64,000 nt of DNA from Sporosarcina cascadiensis. Its GTDB lineage: Bacteria > Bacillota > Bacilli > Bacillales_A > Planococcaceae. The notes under the pieces are model-generated. The model saw only the letters and a list, made by a program, of their open reading frames with translations. It searched no databases and was not told where the DNA came from. The DNA is taken from positions 124,001 to 188,000 of the forward strand of contig NZ_WHVV01000001.1 of assembly GCF_009650995.1 (NCBI RefSeq). Direction: 5' to 3'. Below are positions 27,167 to 36,208 of the stretch, piece by piece (position 1 is the first letter of the stretch; each line of letters opens with the position of its first letter). The position numbers were made by a program, and so were the translations under genes.

Positions 27167-28726
27167 TTATTTTGCATACTCTACTGCGCGGGTCTCCCGA
27201 ATGACCGTCACTTTGATATGCCCTGGATAATTCAATTCTTCTTCAATCTGTTTTCGGATATCTCTTGCCAGACGGTGTGCGGTAATATCATCAATTTGTT
27301 CTGGACGGACAATAATCCGTACTTCACGTCCCGCTTGAATCGCAAATGATTTTTCCACGCCTTCGTAAGATTCAGAGATTTCTTCCAGTTTTTGCAGACG
27401 TTTAATATAATTCTCCAGTGTTTCACTGCGAGCACCAGGTCTTGCGGCTGACAATGCGTCTGCTGCTGCAACCAGCACTGCGATGACAGAGGTCGCTTCT
27501 TCGTCACCGTGGTGCGAAGCGATACTGTTGATCACTACCGGATGTTCTTTGTATTTCACTGCAAGCTCTTTACCGATTTGAACATGGCTTCCTTCTACCT
27601 CGTGATCGATCGCTTTACCAATATCGTGAAGTAAACCGGCACGTCTTGCCAGGTTCACATCCTCACCAAGTTCAGCCGCGAGCAACCCAGTCAGATAGGC
27701 CACTTCAATCGAGTGCTTCAAGACGTTCTGGCCGTAACTGGTACGGAAATGCAGACGTCCGAGAATTTTAATCAAATCCGGATGTAAATTGTGAATGCCT
27801 ATATCAAATGTAGTCTGTTCACCTTTCTCCCGGATCAGCTCATCTACTTCTCTTCTGGACTTGTCCACCATTTCTTCAATACGTGCCGGATGTATTCGTC
27901 CATCCTGTACGAGTTTCTCCAGTGCCAATCTGGCAGTTTCTCTCCGTACGGGATCAAAGCCTGATAAAATGACTGCCTCTGGTGTATCATCGATGATCAG
28001 ATCAATACCCGTCAATGTTTCCAGTGTGCGGATATTTCTTCCTTCACGGCCAATGATACGGCCTTTCATTTCATCGTTTGGCAAGTTCACGACAGAAACA
28101 GTAGTTTCCGCCACATGATCGGCTGCAAATCGCTGTAATGCAAGTGATAGAATCTCACGTGCTTTACGTTCAGATTCTTCTTTTGCACGCTGTTCCGATT
28201 CTTTGGTCATGACCGCAATGTCAGTCGACAGCTCTTCCTCTACATCTTCCAGGATGACACGTTTCGCTTCATCTCTTGTCAGAGAAGAGATTCTTTCGAG
28301 TTCCGTCTTCTGAGCGGTAACGAGTTCTTCCGCTTTGCGTTCCATCTGTTCAATATGCTGTTGTCTTTCTAAAAGCGCATCTTCTTTGCGTTCTAGACCT
28401 GCTTCTCTCTTATTGAGTGCATCATCCTTGCGATCAAGGTTTTCTTCCCGCTGTACGAGTCGGTTTTCTTGCTTCTGCAATTCTGCCCGTCTCTCACGGA
28501 CTTCTGTTTCCGCTTCAATTCGCAGTTCGTGAGTTTCATCTTTCGCTTCTAATAGTGCCTCTTTTTTCACTGACTCCGCTTCACGCTTCGCCTCTTCAAC
28601 GATTTGATTCGCTGTTTGCTTGGCACCAGTCACTTTTGAATCATTCACATTTTTCAATATAAAAAAGCTAACAACTGCACCGACGATGAGACTTAGCAAA
28701 ACGGAGATGAGTATTTCAACAACCAT
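27167..28726 (-). CDS. rny: ribonuclease Y
   Basis: Membrane-anchored endoribonuclease that starts decay of many mRNAs. The 519-residue product has an N-terminal membrane helix (about 3-24), a long charged coiled coil (about 30-200), a KH domain with [15 protein letters not shown], and an HD domain with [13 protein letters not shown] start at ATG 28726, seven bases from GGAGGT; an in-frame GTG three codons earlier overlaps that site. It has its own promoter and an unusual structured leader. Its partner ricA is also in this window. Confidence 0.96.
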   Translation of the reverse strand: MVVEILISVLLSLIVGAVVSFFILKNVNDSKVTGAKQTANQIVEEAKREAESVKKEALLEAKDETHELRIEAETEVRERRAELQKQENRLVQREENLDRKDDALNKREAGLERKEDALLERQQHIEQMERKAEELVTAQKTELERISSLTRDEAKRVILEDVEEELSTDIAVMTKESEQRAKEESERKAREILSLALQRFAADHVAETTVSVVNLPNDEMKGRIIGREGRNIRTLETLTGIDLIIDDTPEAVILSGFDPVRRETARLALEKLVQDGRIHPARIEEMVDKSRREVDELIREKGEQTTFDIGIHNLHPDLIKILGRLHFRTSYGQNVLKHSIEVAYLTGLLAAELGEDVNLARRAGLLHDIGKAIDHEVEGSHVQIGKELAVKYKEHPVVINSIASHHGDEEATSVIAVLVAAADALSAARPGARSETLENYIKRLQKLEEISESYEGVEKSFAIQAGREVRIIVRPEQIDDITAHRLARDIRKQIEEELNYPGHIKVTVIRETRAVEYAK

Positions 28727-29041
28727 TGAGGTCACCTCCTCCTGCTTTCTTTTCTTTTCAGTCGGCTCGTATAATTAATTTTGCCCTGGTGTTATGATTT
28801 CACATGTTTACCGTACCAGACCGGTAATGTCCCTACTTTTCTGTGAAAGCACCGAAGGCTCTAACTTAATCCAACGGGTGTGCCCCGTATGCGGGCGGGA
28901 ACCCTGTTGTTTCGGGACTATTTGGCATTCATTCTGCTGCTCTGAAGTTGAGCAAAGTGTTTGCTGAATTAAGTTAAAATCAACATACCGCCAAAAAAAC
29001 AATTCATTGGTTTGATCCATGTAAGGCGTATAGAATACACC
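28727..29041 (-). promoter_or_regulatory. long structured 5' leader of rny
   Basis: About 310 untranslated nucleotides between the promoter and rny. On the minus strand a 9-bp closing helix (28968-28976 with 28862-28870) encloses a 6-bp hairpin (28951-28956 with 28960-28965) and a strong GC hairpin (28901-28909 with 28872-28879, inner stem 28882-28896), with about 40 unpaired bases between them. A further hairpin TTACCG/CGGTAA lies closer to the gene. I recognise no riboswitch class. It could be an autoregulatory target for RNase Y or an independent small RNA. Confidence 0.6.
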
Positions 29042-29047
29042 ACTTTA

Positions 29048-29076
29048 ATTGTATAGTTGTATTTTTCATGTGTCAA
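29048..29076 (-). promoter_or_regulatory. sigma-A promoter of the rny leader
   Basis: Minus strand TTGACA (29071-29076), 17-bp spacer, TACAAT (29048-29053). Start expected near 29041, giving a leader of about 310 nt. Confidence 0.75.
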
Positions 29077-29133
29077 GGAAACACCAAGGAAATTCGAAGG
29101 TTAAATAGATTGTAAACAGCAAGCCAAGAAAAA

Positions 29134-29157
29134 GCCCGCCAATTTCCATTGACGGGC
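29134..29157 (-). terminator. terminator downstream of recA
   Basis: GCCCGCCAAT (29134-29143) pairs with ATTGACGGGC (29148-29157) with one mismatch and a TTCC loop; the U-tract on the minus strand is TTTTTC. Confidence 0.8.
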
Positions 29158-29170
29158 CTGCTGCAGCAAT

Positions 29171-30232
29171 TTATTTTTCGTCAGAGATCAACAGTAATTC
29201 TTCCAGCTCATCTTCTTCATCATGTGCTCCGATTACATAGTCGGTATTGTCCAAGCCGTATGTTGCACGGATTTTCCCTGCTATTTCAGCACGCATTTCG
29301 GGGTTTTCTTTAAGGAATATTTTTGCATTTTCCCGTCCTTGTCCCAAACGCTCGCCTTCATATGAATACCAGGCGCCGCTTTTTTGAACAACTTCCAATT
29401 CTGAACCCAGATCCAGAATTTCGCCTTCTCTTGAAATTCCTTCTCCATACATAATATCCACTTCAGCAGTTCTGAACGGAGGAGCAACTTTGTTTTTCAC
29501 GACACGGATTCTTGTTTTATTACCCATTATGTCATTGCCTTGCTTAATTGCTTCTCCGCGCCGTACTTCCAAACGTACAGAAGCATAGAACTTCAGCGCT
29601 CGGCCGCCCGGTGTTACTTCCGGGTTACCGAACATGACGCCGACTTTTTCACGGATTTGGTTAATGAATACTGCAATGGTATTGGATTTATTGATCGCGC
29701 CTGAAAGCTTACGCAGTGCCTGGGACATTAAGCGGGCTTGCAAACCAACGTGCGCATCGCCCATTTCACCTTCAATTTCAGCTTTCGGCACCAATGCTGC
29801 CACTGAGTCCACTACGATCATATCCACTGCACCGCTTCGCACAAGTGCTTCAGCAATTTCCAATGCCTGTTCTCCTGTATCCGGCTGTGACAATAGCAAA
29901 TCATCTATATTTACACCCAAGTTTCGTGCATAAATAGGATCCAGTGCGTGTTCAGCATCAATAAATGCTGCAGTGCCGCCGTTTGCCTGAATTTCTGCAA
30001 TCGCATGAAGAGCGACAGTTGTTTTACCCGAACTTTCCGGTCCGTATACTTCGATTACACGGCCGCGCGGGTATCCGCCTATTCCAAGTGCGGAATCAAG
30101 TGCCAGTGAACCCGAAGATGAAGTTGCAATTTGAAGATTTGTTTTCTCTCCAAGCTTCATCACAGAACCTTTACCGAATTGCTTTTCTATTTGTTTTAAT
30201 GCCATATCTAATGCCGCTTTACGATCGCTCAA
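29171..30232 (-). CDS. recA: recombinase RecA
   Basis: Homologous recombination ATPase and LexA co-protease. The 353-residue product shows [11 protein letters not shown], Walker [10 protein letters not shown] (about 65-73), [11 protein letters not shown], the L2-region [17 protein letters not shown] and a C-terminal acidic tail. Start is TTG at 30232 with GAGGAGGA upstream. A promoter and LexA box lie upstream. cinA is encoded just before it on the same strand, as in many Firmicutes. Confidence 0.98.
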   Translation of the reverse strand: MSDRKAALDMALKQIEKQFGKGSVMKLGEKTNLQIATSSSGSLALDSALGIGGYPRGRVIEVYGPESSGKTTVALHAIAEIQANGGTAAFIDAEHALDPIYARNLGVNIDDLLLSQPDTGEQALEIAEALVRSGAVDMIVVDSVAALVPKAEIEGEMGDAHVGLQARLMSQALRKLSGAINKSNTIAVFINQIREKVGVMFGNPEVTPGGRALKFYASVRLEVRRGEAIKQGNDIMGNKTRIRVVKNKVAPPFRTAEVDIMYGEGISREGEILDLGSELEVVQKSGAWYSYEGERLGQGRENAKIFLKENPEMRAEIAGKIRATYGLDNTDYVIGAHDEEDELEELLLISDEK

Positions 30233-30266
30233 TTAAAATTCCTCCTCAAACTCTTTTTCTATTTCT

Positions 30267-30295
30267 ATTATACCTTTTTCTACTGAAATACACAA
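30267..30295 (-). promoter_or_regulatory. sigma-A promoter of recA
   Basis: Minus strand TTGTGT (30290-30295), 17-bp spacer, TATAAT (30267-30272), about 35 bp before the TTG start. Confidence 0.7.
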
Positions 30296-30303
30296 CAAAT
30301 AAA

Positions 30304-30317
30304 CGAACGGGTATTCG
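30304..30317. promoter_or_regulatory. LexA (SOS) box upstream of recA
   Basis: CGAAC-GGGT-ATTCG, nine of ten matches to CGAAC-N4-GTTCG, lying just upstream of the recA -35 box. Confidence 0.8.
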
Positions 30318-30397
30318 ATTAATTACGTTGGAAAATTGAATAATACTATCGGAAATGGGAGTAATTTTAACTTTTACCGGCGATTTCAGCGGCAAAA

Positions 30398-31654
30398 TCA
30401 ATATTTCAACTCTTTTTTTTCTTTCATTTTCTGAATCAGATAATGCAAGGCAAACTGCACAGATCTTTTGCGGTTCGAGTTGCGCGATCCCGACAATTGA
30501 AGTTTAAAAGATACTGTCTCCATGTCTTCAGATGCAATCCCGATCCAAACTGTGCCTGGCGGCTGTCCGTCATGCGGTTCAGGGCCTGCCGCACCTGTCA
30601 GTCCGACGCCAAACGTCGTAGAGAATTTCTCCCTGATACTTTCTGCCAGCGCTTCTGCACACTCAGAACTGACGATGCCGTGGTAGTCGAGCAATGAAGG
30701 CAGTATACCGAGTTGTTCTATTTTCATTTCTTTATTATAAACTACCGTGCCGCCTTTTAATGCGTTGCCGATTCCAGGCTCCGAACCAAGTTCAGCCATA
30801 AACATACCCGAAGTCAGACTTTCCGCGGCGGAAATCGACCAATCGTTCTGCAAAAGCAGCTCTGTCGTTTTGGATGCCAGCGTATCGTCGTCTGTTCCAT
30901 AAATAAATTCCCCGACAATCGAACGGATTTCCTGTTCTACCGGAAGAATGAGTTTTTGTGCTTCTTCTTCTGATTCTGCTTTGGCAGTAATCCGCAATTT
31001 CACCATTCCGGGGGATGCCAGCGGTGCAATTGTAGGATTGGTCTGTTTCTCGAGCAATGACTGAATACGGACTTCTAATTCAGATTCACCAATTCCCTGC
31101 AGTTTCAACACTTTAGAAGAAATGACATCCTGCTTTCCATATACACCCATTAAATAAGGGATGGCTTCATTTTCAAACATTGGTTCCAGTTCATGTGGAG
31201 GACCCGGTAATAAAATATACTGCCTGCCGTCTTTTTCAAGCCCCATTCCGGGTGCCATGCCGTGACGATTAGGCAATACTTTTGCGCCTTTAAGCACCAA
31301 AGCCTGCTTCTTATTGTTTTCAGTCATCTCTTTTCCGACTTGTTTAAAATACTGCAAAATTGTATTCATTGCTTCGTCATCAGAAATCAATTCACTGCCC
31401 AGCTCACGCGCAATGGTTTCCTTCGTCAGATCATCTTTCGTCGGCCCCAGCCCGCCGCTGAAAATCAATATATCCGCACGCTGCTGTGCCAGACGGATGG
31501 AATCTGCAAGCCGTTCCGGATTGTCTCCTACCACGGTATGATAATAAACATCAAACCCTGCTTCCGCCAGCCTGCCTGAAATGAATTTGGCGTTCGTATT
31601 CGTAATCTGACCTAATAAAAGTTCAGAACCAACTGCAATGATCTCTGCTTTCAT
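30398..31654 (-). CDS. cinA: CinA family protein (competence/damage-inducible; nicotinamide-nucleotide amidase domain)
   Basis: A 418-residue two-domain protein: an N-terminal MoaB/MogA-like COG1058 domain (AEIIAVGSELLLGQITNTNA, FSGGLGPTKDDLT, GPPHELEPM) and a C-terminal CinA/PncC domain (SAAESLTSGMFMAELG, VGLTGAAGPEPHDGQPPGTVWIGIA). Family members deamidate NMN or hydrolyse ADP-ribose; the role in competence is indirect. I use ATG at 31654 (MKAEIIAVG); TTG four codons earlier touches the GAGGAG site. Confidence 0.94.
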   Translation of the reverse strand: MKAEIIAVGSELLLGQITNTNAKFISGRLAEAGFDVYYHTVVGDNPERLADSIRLAQQRADILIFSGGLGPTKDDLTKETIARELGSELISDDEAMNTILQYFKQVGKEMTENNKKQALVLKGAKVLPNRHGMAPGMGLEKDGRQYILLPGPPHELEPMFENEAIPYLMGVYGKQDVISSKVLKLQGIGESELEVRIQSLLEKQTNPTIAPLASPGMVKLRITAKAESEEEAQKLILPVEQEIRSIVGEFIYGTDDDTLASKTTELLLQNDWSISAAESLTSGMFMAELGSEPGIGNALKGGTVVYNKEMKIEQLGILPSLLDYHGIVSSECAEALAESIREKFSTTFGVGLTGAAGPEPHDGQPPGTVWIGIASEDMETVSFKLQLSGSRNSNRKRSVQFALHYLIQKMKEKKELKY

Positions 31655-31670
31655 AAATGAATCCAACTCC

Positions 31671-32249
31671 TCACATAGACTCGACTAACACTTTACGGTT
31701 TTTGATGAAATAGTCGACACCTGACCAGACCGTAAAGACTAACGCAATATACAGCATGATCGTTCCGAATGGTATGCCCATCGGTTCAAAAAATATATTA
31801 TGCAGCAAAAGGAATGAGATCGCCAGTAACTGAGTAACTGTTTTAATTTTACCCAGTTGGTTCGCCGCCACTACTTCTCCGCCGCCTGCCAAAATTAATC
31901 GCAGGCCCGTGACTGCAAACTCACGGCTGATGATGATAATGACAATCCATGCCGGTGCAAAATCCATTTCCACGAGTAAGATAAAAGCGGCAGAAACCAG
32001 CAGTTTATCGGCAAGCGGGTCCAAGAATTTCCCCATATTCGTTACTAAATTATTTTTTCTGGCCAAATAGCCGTCAAGCCAGTCCGTGGTAGAAGCAATG
32101 ATAAAGATAATGGCGCCGACCAGATGTTCAACCGGCATTTCGACACCGCCGATCTGGATGATTCCCCAGCCAAAATCGACTGCCATAAACAAGATGAAGA
32201 AAGGAATCATCAAGACGCGTGATAAAGTAATTTTATTAGGTAAATTCAT
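31671..32249 (-). CDS. pgsA: CDP-diacylglycerol-glycerol-3-phosphate 3-phosphatidyltransferase
   Basis: Makes phosphatidylglycerophosphate, the committed step to phosphatidylglycerol. The 192-residue polytopic membrane protein begins MNLPNKITLSRVLMIPFF and carries the CDP-alcohol phosphotransferase motif D-G-x2-A-R-x8-G-x3-D-x3-D in the stretch TDWLDGYLARKNN to MGKFLDPLADK (about residues 56-85). It sits between rodZ and cinA as in B. subtilis, separated from rodZ by a terminator. Confidence 0.96.
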   Translation of the reverse strand: MNLPNKITLSRVLMIPFFILFMAVDFGWGIIQIGGVEMPVEHLVGAIIFIIASTTDWLDGYLARKNNLVTNMGKFLDPLADKLLVSAAFILLVEMDFAPAWIVIIIISREFAVTGLRLILAGGGEVVAANQLGKIKTVTQLLAISFLLLHNIFFEPMGIPFGTIMLYIALVFTVWSGVDYFIKNRKVLVESM

Positions 32250-32298
32250 TAATATTCCACCTTTCCGGCTCTAACATAATAAGTTCTTTAGAATAACA

Positions 32299-32326
32299 AA
32301 ATAGTCATCCCTTGAGATGACTATTT
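32299..32326 (-). terminator. terminator downstream of rodZ
   Basis: AAATAGTCATC (32299-32309) pairs with GATGACTATTT (32316-32326), A-run before and T-run after; lies between rodZ and pgsA. Confidence 0.8.
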
Positions 32327-32330
32327 TTTA

Positions 32331-33215
32331 CTATGGTTTTTGAATAATGATATTTTGTGTCTGAAGGTCGTTCTGATATTCTACCGGCTGACCGTTGATA
32401 ACCAATTCCGTAGAGTTAGTCCTGCCGACACGGATACGCAGACTTGCCGCATCAGCCGCATCTATTTCGACAGACTCACCCGTCGTCATAATCCTGCCAC
32501 CCGGCTGCGGCATTCTCTCTGTACCTGCTTGGTCTGTAACGGAAATCCAAGAATCTCCCGAAGTGTTAATTACCAATTTAAGCTGTTGTGAATCGGTTAA
32601 TTTGAATGTCGATGTTTCGCCTGACGAAGACTGGAATTCAAGCTGGCCAGCTGCAGCTGTGTCATCTGCCGGCTCTTCGGCATCCTCTGCATCATCGGCT
32701 GGTTTCTCTGCAGGCTCGTCTTTATCAACAGCCGGCTCCTTCTCAGGGTTTTCTGATGGCTGTTCGATCACTGCCGGTACATTTTGTGAAGCATTGTCAG
32801 ACTCAGGGGATTTCTCAGCCGCTTTCTCCCTGAATAAAATATAGACAACGACGATAATCATCACAATAAATAAAGCCACAATTACTTTCGGCATCACTTC
32901 TTTTAACCGGCTGTTGCTTTTCAATCCACCGCTGCGCTGCAGCGGTGGAGGTGTTACTGTTTCACGCTCAGGTTCAGGGACGCTTCCGGACTCTTCTTTA
33001 TAGAGTGCCAGCATTTCATCCGCATCCAAGTCAACAGCTTCTGCATACTGCTTAATAAATGCCCTAATATAAAACGCGCCCGGCATCATACTGTAATCTT
33101 CATTTTCAATTCCCGAAAGATACCGCTTCTGAATTTTTGTCATACCTTGCAAATCATCCAGTGTATAGCCTTTCGCGACTCTCGCTTCTTTCAGACGAGC
33201 ACCTAATCCGGTCAA
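32331..33215 (-). CDS. rodZ: RodZ-like cell shape protein (YmfM)
   Basis: Membrane protein linking MreB to the elongation machinery. The 294-residue product has an N-terminal HTH domain (LGARLKEARVAKGYTLDDLQ, IQKRYLSGIENEDYSMMPG, about 1-70), one membrane helix (about 110-130), a low-complexity acidic linker rich in E, P, A and D (about 135-195), and a C-terminal DUF4115 domain (SGDSWISVTDQAG). I prefer TTG at 33215, spaced from AGGTG; a GTG three codons upstream overlaps that site. Helix and linker order fit RodZ. Confidence 0.9.
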   Translation of the reverse strand: MTGLGARLKEARVAKGYTLDDLQGMTKIQKRYLSGIENEDYSMMPGAFYIRAFIKQYAEAVDLDADEMLALYKEESGSVPEPERETVTPPPLQRSGGLKSNSRLKEVMPKVIVALFIVMIIVVVYILFREKAAEKSPESDNASQNVPAVIEQPSENPEKEPAVDKDEPAEKPADDAEDAEEPADDTAAAGQLEFQSSSGETSTFKLTDSQQLKLVINTSGDSWISVTDQAGTERMPQPGGRIMTTGESVEIDAADAASLRIRVGRTNSTELVINGQPVEYQNDLQTQNIIIQKP

Positions 33216-33252
33216 TTTTAACACCTGCCTAATTAATCAAAATAAATTTACG

Positions 33253-34047
33253 TTAGTTGAACATATCAAAGCCGCCCATAGAACTGCGATTGGACATCTG
33301 GTCATTTCTTTCCAAGATATCATATGTAATTTCCTGATCTACATGTGTCCGCAATTCGATAATAATATCAAAATCACTGATCGTATATTCAGACTGCTTC
33401 ACAAACATATCCGGATGCTCCACAACCTTGATGGTGGGAAGGCTCATCACTTCACGGACCAGTTGCATATGCCGTTCGTCCGGTGATTTGCGCGTAACAA
33501 TGCCGTCGAGAATAAAGATATTATCATTTGAAAACTCATCGCCCATCATGCTCGTCCGCACTGTCTGCTTGATCATTGTGGAGGACAGGAACACCCACTT
33601 TTTATTGGCGCACACGCTGGCAGCTACGACCGATTCGGTTTTACCGACACGCGGCATTCCGCGTACACCGATCAGTTTATGGCCTTCCTGCTTGAAAATC
33701 TCAGCCAGGAAATCAACCAGAATACCCAGTTCGCTCCGAAGAAACTGAAAAGTATTCCGTTCCTCTGCCCCCCGCTGAATATAATGCCCGTGACGGACAG
33801 CCAGCACATCACGCAATTTCGGCTCTCGAATTTTATGAATGACAATTGTATCCATTGTAGACGCTATCAATTCAAATCGCCTGATCTGTTGATCGTGATC
33901 TGTCTGTACAAGCATTCCGCGGTATCTGCCGTCCACGCCATTGATGGTAACAATATCCACTCTCAACATGCCGAGCAGGGATGCAATATCTCCAAGCAAG
34001 CCGGGCCGATTGACTTGAATCTCATATTCGACATACCATTCTCCCAT
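33253..34047 (-). CDS. ymfK: YmfK family protein (DUF3388)
   Basis: A 264-residue protein with an N-terminal ACT-like domain (WYVEYEIQVNRPGLLGDIASLLG) and a C-terminal P-loop-type region with GVRGMPRVGKTES (Walker A). DUF3388/YmfK is found across Bacillales but has no known function. The start is ATG at 34047 with GGGAG eight bases upstream. Neighbours ymfI and rodZ match B. subtilis; ymfJ, between them there, is missing here. Confidence 0.85.
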   Translation of the reverse strand: MGEWYVEYEIQVNRPGLLGDIASLLGMLRVDIVTINGVDGRYRGMLVQTDHDQQIRRFELIASTMDTIVIHKIREPKLRDVLAVRHGHYIQRGAEERNTFQFLRSELGILVDFLAEIFKQEGHKLIGVRGMPRVGKTESVVAASVCANKKWVFLSSTMIKQTVRTSMMGDEFSNDNIFILDGIVTRKSPDERHMQLVREVMSLPTIKVVEHPDMFVKQSEYTISDFDIIIELRTHVDQEITYDILERNDQMSNRSSMGGFDMFN

Positions 34048-34142
34048 TCGACACACTCCCTTTGGCTTCTTTTAAATAGGACGCATAATTCTGCACTTAG
34101 TTCTATGATAACGGATAGCAGGAGCGAATTAAAGAAAAAAAA

Positions 34143-34170
34143 GAAAAGGACTGCAATAACCGTCCTTTTC
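34143..34170 (-). terminator. terminator downstream of ymfI
   Basis: GAAAAGGAC (34143-34151) pairs with GTCCTTTTC (34162-34170); a run of plus-strand A residues before it forms the U-tract of the minus-strand transcript. Confidence 0.85.
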
Positions 34171-34178
34171 TCTTAGTA

Positions 34179-34913
34179 TCACATGTACCAGCCGCCGTTG
34201 ATCTGGACAATTTCTCCAGTCATATAGTCCGCTTTGCCGCTCAGCATGAATTCGACCATATTCGCGATTTCCTGCGGCGTACCGACAGACAGCAACGGAA
34301 TCTGTTCCATGACCATCTGCCGTTCTTCTGCAGAAAAGTCCTGATTCATCCGTGTATCAATCCATCCGGGCGCTATTGCGTTAACCCGTATGCCTGAATA
34401 AGCAGCTTCTTTGGCATACGCCTTCACAAAAGCATGCTGTGCACCTTTTACGGCAGAATACATGACTTCCCCCGCCGCTCCGGCGCTGCCCCAAATGGAA
34501 CCGATAAACAGCACATAGGAAACCGGATTTTTTCTGAGTTTCGCAGACAGCAGAGCAATCAGACGTGCGGGATTCTGCACATGCACCCGCCACAGTTCTG
34601 TCATTTCACTGTCTGTCGTTTCTGACAGCAGCTTGACAAGGGCTTGACCATTCGCTGCGACGATAGCCTGCACCCCCTGAATGTTTGCTGCCAGCTGCTC
34701 TGCTGCCAGTTCAATCCGGAAATCCGCCTGAACTGTACGGAATTCCAAATGAGGATACTCATCACTCAGATCGTTCATCAGTATATCGGCCTGACGTTTA
34801 TTGGAATGGTAGTGCAGATAAAGAGACCATCCGGCGTCTGCAAGCTGGCGGCAGACAGCCTCGCCTATTCCGCCCGACGCGCCCAAGACCAGTGAAAATC
34901 TTACTGCATTCAT
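34179..34913 (-). CDS. ymfI: YmfI, short-chain dehydrogenase/reductase
   Basis: A 244-residue SDR, annotated in Bacillus as a 3-oxoacyl-ACP reductase-like protein. The dinucleotide loop is GASGGIGEAV (11-20), the catalytic serine lies in LFIGSIWGSAG, and the YxxxK pair in YSAVKGAQHAF. The C-terminal MTGEIVQINGGWYM is the classic family ending. It overlaps ymfH by four bases (ATGA) and ends the ymfF-ymfH-ymfI unit. True substrate unknown. Confidence 0.88.
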   Translation of the reverse strand: MNAVRFSLVLGASGGIGEAVCRQLADAGWSLYLHYHSNKRQADILMNDLSDEYPHLEFRTVQADFRIELAAEQLAANIQGVQAIVAANGQALVKLLSETTDSEMTELWRVHVQNPARLIALLSAKLRKNPVSYVLFIGSIWGSAGAAGEVMYSAVKGAQHAFVKAYAKEAAYSGIRVNAIAPGWIDTRMNQDFSAEERQMVMEQIPLLSVGTPQEIANMVEFMLSGKADYMTGEIVQINGGWYM

Positions 34914-36208
34914 TGCTCTGCTGCTGGAGGCATTATGGTGAAAATTGTATAGTTCTGATCATCAGAAAAAGTGGAGAATGCCTGCTTTAATTTATCCATA
35001 GATAATTTTTCTAATGTCGGTACTACATCAAATAAATTCATTTCGTTAAATTCATAACGCGTATATTGATTAGCGATAAACTCTATGGAGTTTAATGAAC
35101 GCATGAACTGCCCGATTTTCTTTCTGCGCATGCGATCTAAATCTTCCTCTTTTACCGGCCAATAATCTTTTGCATTCTGAATCGTCTGTTTGATAAGTGT
35201 TTCCAAACGTTCTGGCTCTTCTGTATCAGAACCGACCATTGCAAATCCATAACCGTCTTCCATTGAAAATTCATAAGAAAACGACTCGTCGATTAATCCT
35301 TCGTCATTGGCTTTCTCGTAGAAAGGTGACGTACGTCCGAATAAACTGTCCAGCACTAAATTGGCAGACAGCTCCGTTTCAAGCATTTCCTGACCCTGCT
35401 GATCGGCAGCGTTACACTTCATACCGATATTCAGCTTCGGTTTAGAGACATCCATTGTTAACGTACGTTCAGGTATGTCTGCGTGATTCGGTTCTGCTGG
35501 GAATTTGCGTTCAATCGGCTCAGGCGCATCAAAAGTTTTCTTTGCCTGATCCTCTTTCACAAAAGCCATCATTTCTTGCGGATCTACTGCGCCGACGATG
35601 AATAACAGCATATTGGACGGATGATAAAATGTCTCATAACATGTATATAAATGTTCGGCGGTAATATCTTGAATGGATTCCACTGTACCTGCAATATCGA
35701 TCTTTACCGGATGGTTCTCGTAAAGATTTTCGATTGAACCAAAATACAGGCGCCAGTCCGGCTGGTCATCGTACATCGTAATTTCCTGGGCAATAATCCC
35801 CTTTTCCTTATCAACCGTTTCCTTTGTAAAATAAGGTTCCTGAACGAAATCCAGCAAAACTTTCGTATTTTCTTTTACTTTATTCGTGGCGGAAAACAAA
35901 TAGGCGGTTCTGCCGAACGTCGTGTAAGCATTCGCTGATGCACCGTTCAAACTGAACTTTTGAAAGACGTCGCCATCCTCTTTTTCAAACATTTTGTGCT
36001 CAAGAAAATGAGCGATGCCATCTGGCACGGTAATAAATTCATCTTTACCATGCGGTTTAAATGTACGGTCGATTGATCCGTATTTCGTTGTGAATGTCAC
36101 GAAAGTTTTAGAATAGCCGCGTTTTGGCAGAATGACGACTTTTAAGCCGTTATCCAGTGTTTCAGTATAGATCTTTTCCTGCAGTTCATCGAATACTATT
36201 TCTTTCAT
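34910..36208 (-). CDS. ymfH: YmfH, M16 family zinc peptidase
   Basis: A 432-residue M16 protease with the inverted zinc motif HFLEH in GIAHFLEHKMFE (about residues 64-75) and the downstream Glu region in KEKGIIAQEITMYDDQP. It pairs with the degenerate YmfF encoded just upstream. Paired catalytic and non-catalytic M16 subunits usually act as heterodimers. In B. subtilis the ymf proteases are linked to processing of small peptides; the substrate here is not shown. Confidence 0.9.
   Translation of the reverse strand: MKEIVFDELQEKIYTETLDNGLKVVILPKRGYSKTFVTFTTKYGSIDRTFKPHGKDEFITVPDGIAHFLEHKMFEKEDGDVFQKFSLNGASANAYTTFGRTAYLFSATNKVKENTKVLLDFVQEPYFTKETVDKEKGIIAQEITMYDDQPDWRLYFGSIENLYENHPVKIDIAGTVESIQDITAEHLYTCYETFYHPSNMLLFIVGAVDPQEMMAFVKEDQAKKTFDAPEPIERKFPAEPNHADIPERTLTMDVSKPKLNIGMKCNAADQQGQEMLETELSANLVLDSLFGRTSPFYEKANDEGLIDESFSYEFSMEDGYGFAMVGSDTEEPERLETLIKQTIQNAKDYWPVKEEDLDRMRRKKIGQFMRSLNSIEFIANQYTRYEFNEMNLFDVVPTLEKLSMDKLKQAFSTFSDDQNYTIFTIMPPAAEQ

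Noticed and set aside
28862..28976. T-box, 6S RNA or known riboswitch in the rny leader
   Set aside because: No GGTGGTACCGCG-type T-box sequence and no 6S-like open-bubble layout; consensus elements of the common riboswitch classes were not found by eye.
28808..29020. A 70-codon minus-strand frame in the rny leader
   Set aside because: No ribosome site, odd composition, and it coincides with the paired RNA structure.
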